The notes below the pieces were generated by a model that saw only the letters and a list, made by a program, of their open reading frames with translations, made no database searches and was not told the DNA's origin. A program made the position numbers and the translations under genes. Below, piece by piece: positions 44,486 through 55,895 of a stretch of 64,000 nucleotides of DNA. The stretch comes from Acidobacteriota bacterium (lineage in GTDB: Bacteria; Acidobacteriota; Terriglobia; Acidiferrales; UBA7541). Positions within the stretch are counted from its first letter, which is position 1, and the number at the start of each line of letters is the position of its first letter. Where the stretch lies: assembly GCA_003225295.1 (NCBI GenBank), contig QHYZ01000050.1, forward strand, positions 62,001 to 126,000, read 5' to 3'.

Positions 44486-45001
44486 GTGTTTGCCAAGCCG
44501 CAACAAGTTGCAACCGAAGCGGAGTTGTACGATGTCGCAGTGCGCGCGTTGATGCGGCGGGCGCTTTCCGTGCATGAGATGACGCAGAAGCTGGAGCGGC
44601 GAAGCGATAACAAGCTGCTGGTGCAAGTGGTGATGGCCCGTCTCAAGGAAAACGGTATGATCGATGACGCGCGTTACGCCAAGCAATTCGCCCGCCAGCG
44701 CACCGAATCGCGCAAGCAAGGAAAATTCCGGGTCGCCCGCGACCTCCGCGCCCGCGGAATTCCCGACCGGCACATCGAATCCGCCCTCGAAGAAGTCGCC
44801 GAGAACACCGACGAAGCTGCTATGGTCCGCCAGCGCATCGAGCGCAAACTGCGGTCATATCGGGGCGAAATCGACGAAAGGAAAATGGCCTCCATCTACA
44901 GCAGTCTCCTGCGTGGCGGCTTCTCCGCCGACATCGTTCGCCGCGAACTCCGCGCGCTCACTCGCGAGGACGTGCCCGAAACTGAGGCGGGTTCGGAGTA
45001 G
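44486..45001 (+). CDS. recX: RecX-like regulator of RecA
   Basis: 171 residues from GTG at 44486, chosen because it gives the usual length; a longer frame to 44222 would overlap pilT and has no ribosome binding site. Core of three-helix repeats: LYDVAVRALMRRALSVHEMTQKL with RLKENGMIDDARYAKQFARQR, GIPDRHIESAL, and KMASIYSSLLRGGFSADIVRREL, matching the family. RecX caps RecA filaments. recA is not in the window. 48 bases ahead of the alaS promoter region. Confidence 0.85.
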   Translation: MFAKPQQVATEAELYDVAVRALMRRALSVHEMTQKLERRSDNKLLVQVVMARLKENGMIDDARYAKQFARQRTESRKQGKFRVARDLRARGIPDRHIESALEEVAENTDEAAMVRQRIERKLRSYRGEIDERKMASIYSSLLRGGFSADIVRRELRALTREDVPETEAGSE

Positions 45002-45042
45002 ACTCGTCCACTGTGCCTCCAATGGTGCTATCTCACCCCCTC

Positions 45043-45051
45043 TGCGATAAT
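45043..45051 (+). promoter_or_regulatory. Extended -10 promoter of alaS
   Basis: TG-C-GATAAT, 45043-45051, overlapping an ATG at 45050; the first in-frame GTG (45086) is downstream. This decides the alaS start. Confidence 0.55.
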
Positions 45052-45085
45052 GAGGACACTCCAGCGTGCCGGAATTGAGGCTCAC

Positions 45086-47836
<2,751 letters not shown>

Positions 47837-47955
47837 TCTGGATACTGCCAGAAACCGTGTCTCGCGGTAGACAGCCTCCCCGGGATTCGCAGGATGAGCC
47901 ATGGTCGGGCGATCTCGGCAGACTGCTCGGCGGGGTTCCTAGTACCGAAGGGATA

Positions 47956-47985
47956 TTGACCCTGACCGGGTCGGGGCGATATTAA
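47956..47985 (+). promoter_or_regulatory. Second promoter ahead of the transglycosylase
   Basis: TTGACC (47956-47961), 18-base spacer, TATTAA (47980-47985). Start site near 47992, 50 bases before the ATG. Confidence 0.5.
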
Positions 47986-48041
47986 AGACTGTCCGCTCTG
48001 TAAGAGGTTCGAGAATTGTTGTTGGCTTTCCCCAGGGCACG

Positions 48042-48758
48042 ATGGTGAAACGCACTGCAAACGCGGCGTGGCTTGTTCTAGCGACGCTGATAGTCTGCCC
48101 GACCGTTTTCGCCCCGCGCGCCAACGGCCAGATCGCCAAGGTCGTTGACGATTCGGGCCGGCAGTTTTTTGTCAACGCCGAAGCGCCGGTGACAGCCAGA
48201 CTCACTGCCACCAAGCCGCGCGCCAACATCTACCTGCCCGCTGAATCTTCTTTTTCAGGACGCAGCCGTCCAGCCATGGACATCGGCCGCGACGGCCAGG
48301 AAAAACTCGTTCGAGAAGCGGCGGACCGGCATCGCGTGGACCCGGCACTGGTCCGCGCGGTGATTGAAACGGAATCGAACTGGAATCCCAAGGCGTATTC
48401 CCGCAAGGGAGCCGGCGGATTGATGCAGTTGATTCCCACGACGGCACAACGATATGGGGCTTATGACCTGTTCAACCCGCAACAAAACATTGATGCCGGG
48501 GTTAAGCATTTGAAGTGGTTGCTGGAACGCTATAATGGCAACCTCGATTTGGCCCTGGCGGCGTACAATGCGGGAGAGGGGGCCGTTGACCGGGCTCACG
48601 GAATACCTGCGTATCGAGAGACGCGGAATTACGTACAGCGAGTACAGGATGCCTATTTCCGGCCGGGTTCGGGACGTCTTGCGGATGCCTTCATCAACCC
48701 ACGCGCGATCCACAGAGACGTCACTCCGAGCGGCCGCATCATATTCACGAACGAATAG
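48042..48758 (+). CDS. Secreted lytic transglycosylase (SLT type)
   Basis: 238 residues. Signal peptide 1-29 (AAWLVLATLIVCPTVFAPRA). Catalytic domain about 85-205: LVRAVIETESNWNPKAYS with the acid Glu111 in TESNW, KGAGGLMQLIPTTAQRYG, and LDLALAAYNAGEGAVDR. It cleaves the glycan strand of peptidoglycan with 1,6-anhydro formation. The neighbour is an AMIN amidase, so the pair acts on the cell wall. Start ATG at 48042. Confidence 0.93.
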   Translation: MVKRTANAAWLVLATLIVCPTVFAPRANGQIAKVVDDSGRQFFVNAEAPVTARLTATKPRANIYLPAESSFSGRSRPAMDIGRDGQEKLVREAADRHRVDPALVRAVIETESNWNPKAYSRKGAGGLMQLIPTTAQRYGAYDLFNPQQNIDAGVKHLKWLLERYNGNLDLALAAYNAGEGAVDRAHGIPAYRETRNYVQRVQDAYFRPGSGRLADAFINPRAIHRDVTPSGRIIFTNE

Positions 48759-48833
48759 AAAGAGTATCCGGCGATTAGTTCTTGGTGGTTGGTTGTTCGT
48801 GCTTCTTAGTTGTATGTTCTAAATGGTTGTCGA

Positions 48834-51056
48834 ATGAGCGGCGTTTGGGGATGTAGCTTGCTATTTCCGGCCAAAAAAAATTTGCACCCGGGCTTCGCCC
48901 GTCTTTCGCCGGTTTTTGTGATGCTGGGCTTTGTGCTCACCATTGCTGCTGCACCTGTGAAAACGACTGCCGGGGCCGCGGCCACTGCAGTGAAGCGCCC
49001 ATCCGCTTCCGCGCAATTTGCGCGGGCCGAAGAGCAGCGCGCAGCGCTGAACAGCAAGCCCACCGAGAAGCGCACGCTGGCGGACTACAAACTGGTGGTC
49101 ACCGCCTACCGCCGCGTTGCTTCGGTTACGCCACGAGCCGCTGAAGCCCCCGATTCCCTTCGGGCCATTGCAGAACTTTACACCGAAATGGGCGACCGGT
49201 TTGGGCGAAACTACTACCAGTCAGCCGCCGATTCTTACCAATTTCTGGTGCACGAGTATCCGACCAGCAAGCATTGCCAGGATGCGATCCTGCGAGTGGC
49301 CAAGCTGCAGCGCGATCAGCTGGGAGATGCGACGCTGGCGAAAAAAACTTATGAGGATTTCCTGAAGCGCTATCCACGTTCGCCGAGAAAGCGCGAAGCG
49401 CAAGAAGCGCTGGCGGAATTGGCGCTGCTACAGAATGACGAGGGACAGTCCGCGAAGAACAGTGTGGCGCCAGATTCAACGGCGGCCTTGCCAACCGCGG
49501 AAGCAGCGCGCGCGAGTGCACCGGTGCACGCCGGGGGCAAGTCGGTCAGCCGGCCGGGGTCGCGGGAGATTCCGCGGGTGCGGCGAATTCGCGCGGACGC
49601 CAACGGCGACGCAACGCGGCTGACCATCGATCTAGACGACAGCGTGCAATACGCTTCCGGGCGCATCGCGAACCCCGACCGCATCTTTTTCGATTTGCAC
49701 GTGGCGCGACTGACGCCGGAAGTCGCTCGCGGCAACATCCGCGTTGACGGTCGCCTGCTGACCGCCGTGCGCGTGGCGCAGAGTCATGGGGACGTAGTGC
49801 GCGTGGTGCTGGACGTGAATGGAGTGAAGGATTACAGCGCTTCACTGACAAGCAATCCTCCGCAGCTTTTGATCGATCTCTACGGAAATCCTCCGGGGGC
49901 GCGGATTCACGCGGCCAAGGGGAAACCCGGGCAGGAAACAGCGTTGGAAGATTCCCATGAGGGCGTGGCAGCGGACGGCGAAGCGCGGGCGGTTCAGAAT
50001 GCGCCGGCAAAAGGATCGGCGGGGGACATGGTTTCGTTGGAGCAACCGGCAGAGAATACGAAGAGCACCATCAGTGGCACGATTAACGGGAGTGCGATTA
50101 GCGGCGGCGCGGCTAACGGTTCGACGGCCGGGAGCAATTCTTCCGCGGTGCCGCGCAATTCTTTGCCGAGCGCGAAGAACGCAAAATCGAAGTCCGTCAA
50201 AGCTAGGGCCACGAGCGCAAAGCCCGATTTAATTCAGCCTGCCAGCGCGCCCCAGCCGACGCGCGACGGGCAGTCCACGCTGACGCGTGCGCTGGGCTTG
50301 AAGGTTGGAAGGATCGTGATCGACGCTGGACACGGCGGCCACGATACAGGAACGATCGGCCCTACCGGCTTAATGGAGAAAGACCTGTGCCTGGATGTGG
50401 CGCTGCGGCTCGGGAAAATCATTGAGCAACGGCTGCCGGGCGCAGACGTAGTGTATACGCGTTCGGACGACAGCTTTATTCCTCTGGAAGAGCGGACGAA
50501 CATCGCCAACCAGGCCAAGGCCGATCTGTTCATTTCGATTCATGCCAATTCGAGCAGGGACCACGCGGCGCGCGGCATTGAGACATATTACCTGAATCTG
50601 AAGGGCTCGGCGGAGGCCATGGAAGTGGCGGCGAGAGAGAACGCCACGGCGCAGGGAGGCGTTCACGAACTGCAAGATCTGGTGTTGAAGATCGCAAGGA
50701 CGGAGAAAATTGATGAATCCAAAGAACTTGCCGAAGACATCCAGGATTCTCTCTCAAAGCGAATTCAAAAGACCAACAAGCCGGTGAAAAACCGCGGCGT
50801 GCGGAAAGCACCCTTTGTGGTCTTGATTGGCGCGGACATGCCATCGATCCTGACGGAGATTTCGTTCCTGAGTAATCCGGCGGACGAGCAAATGCTCAAG
50901 AAGCCCGAGCAAAGGCAGAAGGTGGCTGAAGGGTTGTATCAAGGCGTGGTTGGTTACCTGGAGAGCATGAACAGCGTGACGATGAATCGACCGGCCAAAA
51001 CCGGTGCGGGGCACGCCAGCGCGGCAGCGGTTGAACAATCTCGCAACCAAAACTAG
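48834..51056 (+). CDS. N-acetylmuramoyl-L-alanine amidase with AMIN and coiled N-terminal domains
   Basis: 740 residues from ATG 48834 (a TTG at 48810 is alternative). A signal-like hydrophobic segment FVMLGFVLTIAAAP at about 31-44, a BamD/TPR-like region (YYQSAADSYQFLVHEYPTSKHC), an AMIN domain (RIRADANGDATRLTIDLDDS through SNPPQLLIDLYG), a long low-complexity Gly/Ser/Ala linker, and the Amidase_3 catalytic part: zinc ligands in VIDAGHGGHDTG, MEKDLC, SIHANSS and the catalytic Glu in SILTEISFLSNP. Cuts the peptide from MurNAc, used in septum splitting. Adjacent to the transglycosylase. Confidence 0.93.
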   Translation: MSGVWGCSLLFPAKKNLHPGFARLSPVFVMLGFVLTIAAAPVKTTAGAAATAVKRPSASAQFARAEEQRAALNSKPTEKRTLADYKLVVTAYRRVASVTPRAAEAPDSLRAIAELYTEMGDRFGRNYYQSAADSYQFLVHEYPTSKHCQDAILRVAKLQRDQLGDATLAKKTYEDFLKRYPRSPRKREAQEALAELALLQNDEGQSAKNSVAPDSTAALPTAEAARASAPVHAGGKSVSRPGSREIPRVRRIRADANGDATRLTIDLDDSVQYASGRIANPDRIFFDLHVARLTPEVARGNIRVDGRLLTAVRVAQSHGDVVRVVLDVNGVKDYSASLTSNPPQLLIDLYGNPPGARIHAAKGKPGQETALEDSHEGVAADGEARAVQNAPAKGSAGDMVSLEQPAENTKSTISGTINGSAISGGAANGSTAGSNSSAVPRNSLPSAKNAKSKSVKARATSAKPDLIQPASAPQPTRDGQSTLTRALGLKVGRIVIDAGHGGHDTGTIGPTGLMEKDLCLDVALRLGKIIEQRLPGADVVYTRSDDSFIPLEERTNIANQAKADLFISIHANSSRDHAARGIETYYLNLKGSAEAMEVAARENATAQGGVHELQDLVLKIARTEKIDESKELAEDIQDSLSKRIQKTNKPVKNRGVRKAPFVVLIGADMPSILTEISFLSNPADEQMLKKPEQRQKVAEGLYQGVVGYLESMNSVTMNRPAKTGAGHASAAAVEQSRNQN

Positions 51057-51082
51057 GCGGTTAGTGTCTAATAGAGGTTGGG

Positions 51083-52186
51083 ATGCGAATGCCTCGCCTC
51101 ATCTTCCTGTCGCTCTTTACGGCCGCCCTGGCTGCCGCACCCCGTTTGTCTGCGCAAGGTGCACTCGAGCGAGTATTCCCCGAACGATTTGGGCGATGGA
51201 ACGCCGTCAGTTCCCCCATCAAGATCAAGACTGACGAAGGGCGGGCACAGCTATTCGCCGAGTCGGGTCTGAAGAACTGGCTCGCTGAAGAGTATTCCGA
51301 CGGGACGGAGAAGGTTGGAGTCACACTCCGGCAATTCCGGGATCCCAGCGGCGCGTACGAAGCCTACACCGCAGAGTTTGGGCCCCACATGCATCCGTCC
51401 ACGATCGGAGGGCCTTCGGCGATCGACCAGGAGCGCCTGCTGCTGCTCCTCGGTAACCTAATCCTTGAAGTCCGGCCGCCACAGAATCCAACCACCGAGG
51501 AGCTGCAACAACTTGCGGCGATGGTCCGGAAGCACTCCGAACAGACGCCACTGCCGCCGATTCGGACGTATTTGCCGAGCGGCTTCTCGGATGGGACGCA
51601 GAGGTACGCGCTGGGGCCTGCGGCGTTGCAGAGTGCGCTGAACGCGCTAAAACATGAGGAATTCACGAACCTTGTGAGTGAGGCGGGGTTTGCCTCTGGC
51701 GCGGAGGCCATGATCGCGGAGTATCGCAACGGCAAGGACTCGGCAGGATTGCTACTGATCGAATATCCCACGCCGCAACTGGCGGAGCAGCACCTGCGAC
51801 ATCTGGAGCAGGCGCTTTCTCCGGCTATCAAGCAGGCGGGAACAACCATTGAACGCAAGGCTTCCCTGCTCTCACTCGTACTGAAACCCTCCTCAGCGGC
51901 TTTTGGCCATGGGCTGCGGAGCGCGTTGAATTACGAAACTGAGGTGACCTGGCACGAGCCGAGACAAACGATTACCGATCCACCGTGGGTGACGATTCTC
52001 GCCAGGATATTCCTAGTGACAGGTCTGTTCATGGTGGTGGCAGTGGTCCTGGGCGTAGCGTTCGGAGGCGTCCGCGTGGTGGCAAAAATCTTTTTCCCGG
52101 GCAGGGTTTTTGACCGGCCGGAACAAATGGACATTCTGCAACTCGGGCTCTCCGGAAAACGAATCGATTCCCGCGATTTCTACTAA
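51083..52186 (+). CDS. DUF6599-like secreted/membrane protein
   Basis: 367 residues. Signal peptide (LIFLSLFTAALAAAPRLSAQG, cleavage near 25). Long beta-rich mature region with YPTPQLAEQHLRHLEQALSP-type helix pair, and a C-terminal transmembrane helix (about 300-322, RIFLVTGLFMVVAVVLGVAFGG) followed by a short basic cytoplasmic tail with FDRPEQMDILQLGLSGK. The layout resembles the DUF6599 family common in Acidobacteria (my recollection); function unknown. Downstream of the amidase by 26 bases, same strand, perhaps same operon. Confidence 0.75.
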   Translation: MRMPRLIFLSLFTAALAAAPRLSAQGALERVFPERFGRWNAVSSPIKIKTDEGRAQLFAESGLKNWLAEEYSDGTEKVGVTLRQFRDPSGAYEAYTAEFGPHMHPSTIGGPSAIDQERLLLLLGNLILEVRPPQNPTTEELQQLAAMVRKHSEQTPLPPIRTYLPSGFSDGTQRYALGPAALQSALNALKHEEFTNLVSEAGFASGAEAMIAEYRNGKDSAGLLLIEYPTPQLAEQHLRHLEQALSPAIKQAGTTIERKASLLSLVLKPSSAAFGHGLRSALNYETEVTWHEPRQTITDPPWVTILARIFLVTGLFMVVAVVLGVAFGGVRVVAKIFFPGRVFDRPEQMDILQLGLSGKRIDSRDFY

Positions 52187-52378
52187 CCGTGCGCATTTGA
52201 CTCCAGCGAACCAATCGCTGGATCCCGCGCCCAACGGGTGTCGGACCAACTCACTTGGCCCTTGGCCCGCCAGAGCTGCGCGCAAGAATTTCTGACGCTT
52301 CTGAATCCCGCTGAGTCTTGGATCGAGAAAGAACATGCCCGCAGAACAAAAGGGAATCAAATCTCGGTCATTTTTCGG

Positions 52379-52384
52379 TACAAT
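52379..52384 (+). promoter_or_regulatory. -10 box of the sugar-isomerase-like gene
   Basis: TACAAT ends 7 bases before the ATG at 52391, so transcription start and start codon coincide (leaderless prediction). No -35 match. Confidence 0.45.
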
Positions 52385-52390
52385 TCAGCT

Positions 52391-53239
52391 ATGCTGCCAC
52401 ACACTCTTTCGCGACGTTCGTTCCTCGCTTTTTCGGCAATGTTGCCGTGTGCACTCTCAGTTCGCGCGGCGAAATCGATTCCCGTCGGCCTGGAACTCTA
52501 TTCTGTCCGAGATGAACTGAAGAAAGATCCCGAGGGCACGGTTCGCGCCGTCGCGCATATGGGATATCAGGGTGTCGAATTCTATGCGCCCTATTTCGAG
52601 TGGTCCGAGAATCAAACAAAGCAGATGAGAAAGCTTCTGGACGACCTCGGCATCCGGTGCTTCTCGACGCACAACGGCAGCTCTTACCTGAGCGCGGAGA
52701 ACATCAGCCGGGCGCGCGACATGAACCTGATTCTGGGCAGTAAATACGTAGTCATGGCTTCGGCGGATCCGAAAGCTGGTCTGGACGGCTGGAAGACGGT
52801 CGCTGATACCCTGAATCTTGCTGCCGACCAACTTGAATCATCCGGTTTGAAGGTGGGATATCACAATCACCAGCGGGAGTTCATTCCCGTCGAAAACCAG
52901 CGGCCCATCGAAATCCTCGCAAAGAATACCAAACCATCGATCATGCTGCAGCTGGACGTGGGCACTTGTCTGGAGGCCGGTTCTGATCCGGTGGCCTGGA
53001 TTCGCACGAATCCGGGCAGAATCCGCTCTCTCCATCTCAAAGACTGGTCACCGGAACCGGCGAAGGGTTTCACGGTTCTCTTCGGAGAAGGTGCGGCAGA
53101 ATGGAAAAACATTTTCGAAGCAGCCGAAAGTGGCGGTGGAGTCGAGTACTACCTAATCGAACAGGAAGGCAGCCGGTTTACCGAGCTCGATACCGCGCGA
53201 CGCTGCTTGCAGTCCTTCCAGCTCATCCATCCAGCATGA
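52391..53239 (+). CDS. Tat-exported xylose isomerase-like TIM-barrel protein
   Basis: 282 residues. Twin-arginine leader LSRRSFLAFSAMLPCALSVRA (Tat motif SRRSFL), mature part is an AP-endonuclease 2-like barrel: VGLELYSVRDEL, GYQGVEFYAPY, VGYHNHQREF with likely metal His, MLQLDVGTCL (Glu/Asp ligand region), LHLKDWS and the terminal EYYLIEQEGS. This is the family of sugar phosphate isomerases/epimerases and IolE-like proteins; export suggests action on extracellular sugars. ATG at 52391; a frame to 52238 would add 51 residues in front of the leader. Confidence 0.9.
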   Translation: MLPHTLSRRSFLAFSAMLPCALSVRAAKSIPVGLELYSVRDELKKDPEGTVRAVAHMGYQGVEFYAPYFEWSENQTKQMRKLLDDLGIRCFSTHNGSSYLSAENISRARDMNLILGSKYVVMASADPKAGLDGWKTVADTLNLAADQLESSGLKVGYHNHQREFIPVENQRPIEILAKNTKPSIMLQLDVGTCLEAGSDPVAWIRTNPGRIRSLHLKDWSPEPAKGFTVLFGEGAAEWKNIFEAAESGGGVEYYLIEQEGSRFTELDTARRCLQSFQLIHPA

Positions 53240-53708
53240 TGCCCTTTTGCCGGGAAGCTTCGTTCTTGACTCGCACCATTTACCCGGGGGTAGGAGCAGG
53301 GCGGGCCAAAAGCTCCCTTTGGAGGCGGCGCCGGGCTCACGGTTTCTTAGCCTGCTCTATCGCTGCCGATTCGAAAAGCGGACAGTTTAAGGTCCGCACC
53401 ACTTTTGATAACCCCAATTCTGGCCGCTTTTCAGAACTATGTCAGGTTACCGTTGGCGGTTTGATTCGATTCAGATCCCGGCTGGTTCCACCTGGGAACA
53501 GGTGTACGGTGCCTGTGCGGGGAGAGGAAAGCTTGCTTTGGATAGGGAATAGTGTTTCAATTCGGAGCACCTCTTTCAGAGGCATCCTCTCGCATCTCTT
53601 GTTTTTTCAATGTTATAGAAGCGATCCGCGGTGGCTCTCGAATTGCCAATTCTCTTGGCGTCGCCTTGTGGTTCTTCTTAGCCCACAACTATGGCCGCTC
53701 GGGTTTAG
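53240..53708. other. 469-base gene-poor region with nested inverted repeats
   Basis: GAAAAGCGG (53373-53381) and CCGCTTTTC (53424-53432) are exact inverted copies, with a nested GCGGAC/GTCCGC hairpin (53379-53397), and CACCTG-GGAA-CAGGTG further on. The segment resembles the repeats at ends of IS21-like elements (tentative), but no transposase frame remains. A plus frame from 53101 through 53739 overlaps the isomerase gene and is rejected. Confidence 0.4.
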
Positions 53709-54746
53709 ATGGATGGTGGCAATATCCCGATCACAATGAAATCGAAAGTGAAAATCGGTCCCGCCGTCGAGGATGGGCTGGACGTCTCTGCACGGCCATT
53801 CAAGATCCTGGTAGTCGACGATTCACCGATCGACCGCAAACTTCTCGAGCAGGCTCTTAGCCAGGAACAATACACCGTCTTGTCCGCTAAGAGCGGACAA
53901 GAAGCCATCCAACTGTTCGCGGAGCACCGGCCGCCTTTAGTCATTACTGACTGGCTGATGCCCGACCTTACGGGAATTGAGTTGTGCCGGCGTATACGGC
54001 TTGAATTTCAAGAGTCCTACACCTACATCATCATCCTGACGGCCATGACCGAGAAAGACAAACTCGTAAAAGGGCTGGGGGCGGGGGCCGATGACTACCT
54101 TACAAAGCCATTCCATGCCAACGAGCTGCTGGCCCGTGTGGGAGTAGGTCGAAGAATCGCAGATCTCCACCGACAGATTGAGGCCAAGAGCCGGGTATTG
54201 GAAGAGTTAGCCCTTACCGATGCTATGACTGGTTTGCTCAACCGCCGCGGCATTGAACTTTGGGCCGGCCGAGAACTCAGTGCGGCAGCCAGACATGACT
54301 TCCCCTTGTGGGCCGTGATGGCTGATATGGTTAATTTCAAATCCGTAAACGACACGTATGGACACGATGCAGGCGACGCCGTTCTCAAGGGGTTTGCGGA
54401 GATTCTCAAAACCAATACCAGATCCGCCGACATTTGCGGCCGCATCGGGGGAGAAGAATTTCTGATCGTTCTTACCCACACCAATAGAGACGGCGCCACG
54501 CTTGCAATCGAGCGTATTCGCGAAAAGTTCTTGGCACAACGATTCCGTTTTCGCGGCCAGGATGTCGTAGTTACTGCAAGCTTCGGCATTGCAGGCCATA
54601 GCCGCCACCAATCTCAGAACTTCAATCGGCTACTGACGCAAGCCGATGCGGCGTTGTATTCCGCAAAACAGCTTGGGCGCAATCGAGTCGAACTTGCGGC
54701 TACCGAAATCAACCCAGTGGAAAGCAATCAAGGGCCATCACAATGA
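53709..54746 (+). CDS. Response regulator with GGDEF domain (diguanylate cyclase type)
   Basis: 345 residues. Receiver 30-150: KILVVDDSP with acid pair, phospho-acceptor Asp81 in ITDWLMPD, conserved Lys in LTKPFHA. Linker coiled coil (ADLHRQIEAKSRVLEELAL). GGDEF domain about 185-335: DAMTGLLNRRGIE, MADMVNFKSVNDTYGHDAGD and the active loop GGEEF (about 253). The usual DxD is DMV (second Asp replaced by Val); the GG(D/E)EF site is intact, so synthesis of c-di-GMP remains plausible. No cognate kinase is adjacent. An ATG at 53736 is an alternative start. Confidence 0.92.
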   Translation: MDGGNIPITMKSKVKIGPAVEDGLDVSARPFKILVVDDSPIDRKLLEQALSQEQYTVLSAKSGQEAIQLFAEHRPPLVITDWLMPDLTGIELCRRIRLEFQESYTYIIILTAMTEKDKLVKGLGAGADDYLTKPFHANELLARVGVGRRIADLHRQIEAKSRVLEELALTDAMTGLLNRRGIELWAGRELSAAARHDFPLWAVMADMVNFKSVNDTYGHDAGDAVLKGFAEILKTNTRSADICGRIGGEEFLIVLTHTNRDGATLAIERIREKFLAQRFRFRGQDVVVTASFGIAGHSRHQSQNFNRLLTQADAALYSAKQLGRNRVELAATEINPVESNQGPSQ

Positions 54747-55895
54747 CAAGGACATGGCCCTGCGAAGAACATCGGAAGCATTGGCGGTACCCTTGCGCCG
54801 GTGAGGCTTGGGTATGGACCCTGGGGCCTGAGGTTTCATTGCCGGGGCAGTTGAGCACTTAAGTCTTGGCAGCTGCTGTCATCAGAAACAGAAATCGAGT
54901 TGACGCTCTCCCTGTGGGACCGGCAAATTCAGGTAAAGGCAAAGTACGTGCGTCGCGTCAAGGTTTTGGGATGAGCGTGGCTTTCACAGAAGTGGTTGGT
55001 GCGGACCTTGCCAGACTAGCTGGGCTTGGCAAAAACCCGTGGGGCAGTCCCCCTTCCGCCCTTGACTGCCCCCGGGCCTAGTCAGAATTAACTTCTAGGC
55101 AAATTTTCAACATATCAGTAATCTGCGTCTGTTCGATATTGAACACCTAGTACTATCGAGTACTATAGATAGTGGCATGCAATATGTTTGGTTACACATA
55201 TGACGCGGGCAGTTGGAAAAAAAGTCTGACGGCAGAACGACCCAAACCAGAGCTTGACGCCGAGTCGATCCGCTAGATTGGTGCTGAGTGATAAGAGCGG
55301 ACCCCAACAATCGACCATTCGAACGCGGCTGGTTGTCGCGGAGATGGAGGCGAGTGGACGCCAGATTAGTTTTCCCTAATAATTATCTTACTCGAACACC
55401 TAAACTATCCTTGCTAGCGACGCACCGCTAGTTTAGGGTTAATAACCCCTCTGTATTTTCTTCAAGTCTACGCCCCTCCCTCTAGTCGCCAGGAGCATGG
55501 CATGACATCGGGCTAGCAGATAACCGAACATTTGTTCCCTTACCACGTGCGAGGACCGTGCCCGGATAACGGCGCGTTCATAAGGGGCACTCCTACCGGG
55601 CCACACCGGCATCAGCTATTGGACCGCGGTGCTGAGTTATCAGGGATTGGAAGTTCCTGCGTCTGTTACCTACACCCTCGACGTATTCCAATTTGGTACA
55701 ACCACTAGGGACTAGGTGGGTGGTTGGAAAAGCAAACCCACAAACTGGAGGGCGACCCGGAGTCAATCCGCCAGAAAGGCATGGGGAGCCCTGACATCAG
55801 CGAATCCGGAGACCAAATGTCTTTAAACAGCAATCCGGTCGCCGCAGGTCAAGTGCTTTTGTTCGCGCACCACTACCGAGACCACCAAGCTCTTA
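54747..55895. other. 1.15-kb gene-poor region between convergent regulators
   Basis: No credible gene. It contains hairpins (GGGGCAGTC/GACTGCCCC; CTAAACTA 55400-55407 with TAGTTTAG 55429-55436; GGGTTA-A-TAACCC 55436-55448), a tandem AGTACTAT (55149-55156, 55159-55166), a diverged direct repeat (about 55203-55285 and 55721-55780) sharing GAGTC-ATCCGC, and an open frame 55584-55715 between two stops (43 codons, protein-like: ISYWTAVLSYQGLEVPASV) that lacks a start codon at its head. Confidence 0.5.
55031..55072 (-). terminator. Hairpin with T run on the minus strand
   Basis: GGGGCAGTC (55072-55064 read on minus) pairs with GACTGCCCC (55049-55041); 5 bases after the stem follows TTTTT. It could end a long minus-strand transcript reading out of the sigma-54 activator gene 824 bases upstream. 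The spacing makes it a weak terminator. Confidence 0.35.

Noticed and set aside
45050-45085. ATG at 45050 as alaS start
   Set aside because: It lies inside the extended -10 box; the GTG at 45086 has a ribosome binding site and the family N-terminus.
48006-48012. GGTTCGAG, a T-arm-like sequence
   Set aside because: No matching acceptor or anticodon stem around it; not a tRNA.
53101-53739. 212-residue plus-strand frame overlapping the end of the isomerase gene
   Set aside because: Arg/Ser-rich, lies in a different frame of a clear gene for its first 139 bases and has no recognisable domain.
55584-55715. 43-codon protein-like frame
   Set aside because: It lies between two stop codons with no start at its head and no homologue I recognise; kept only as a remark.
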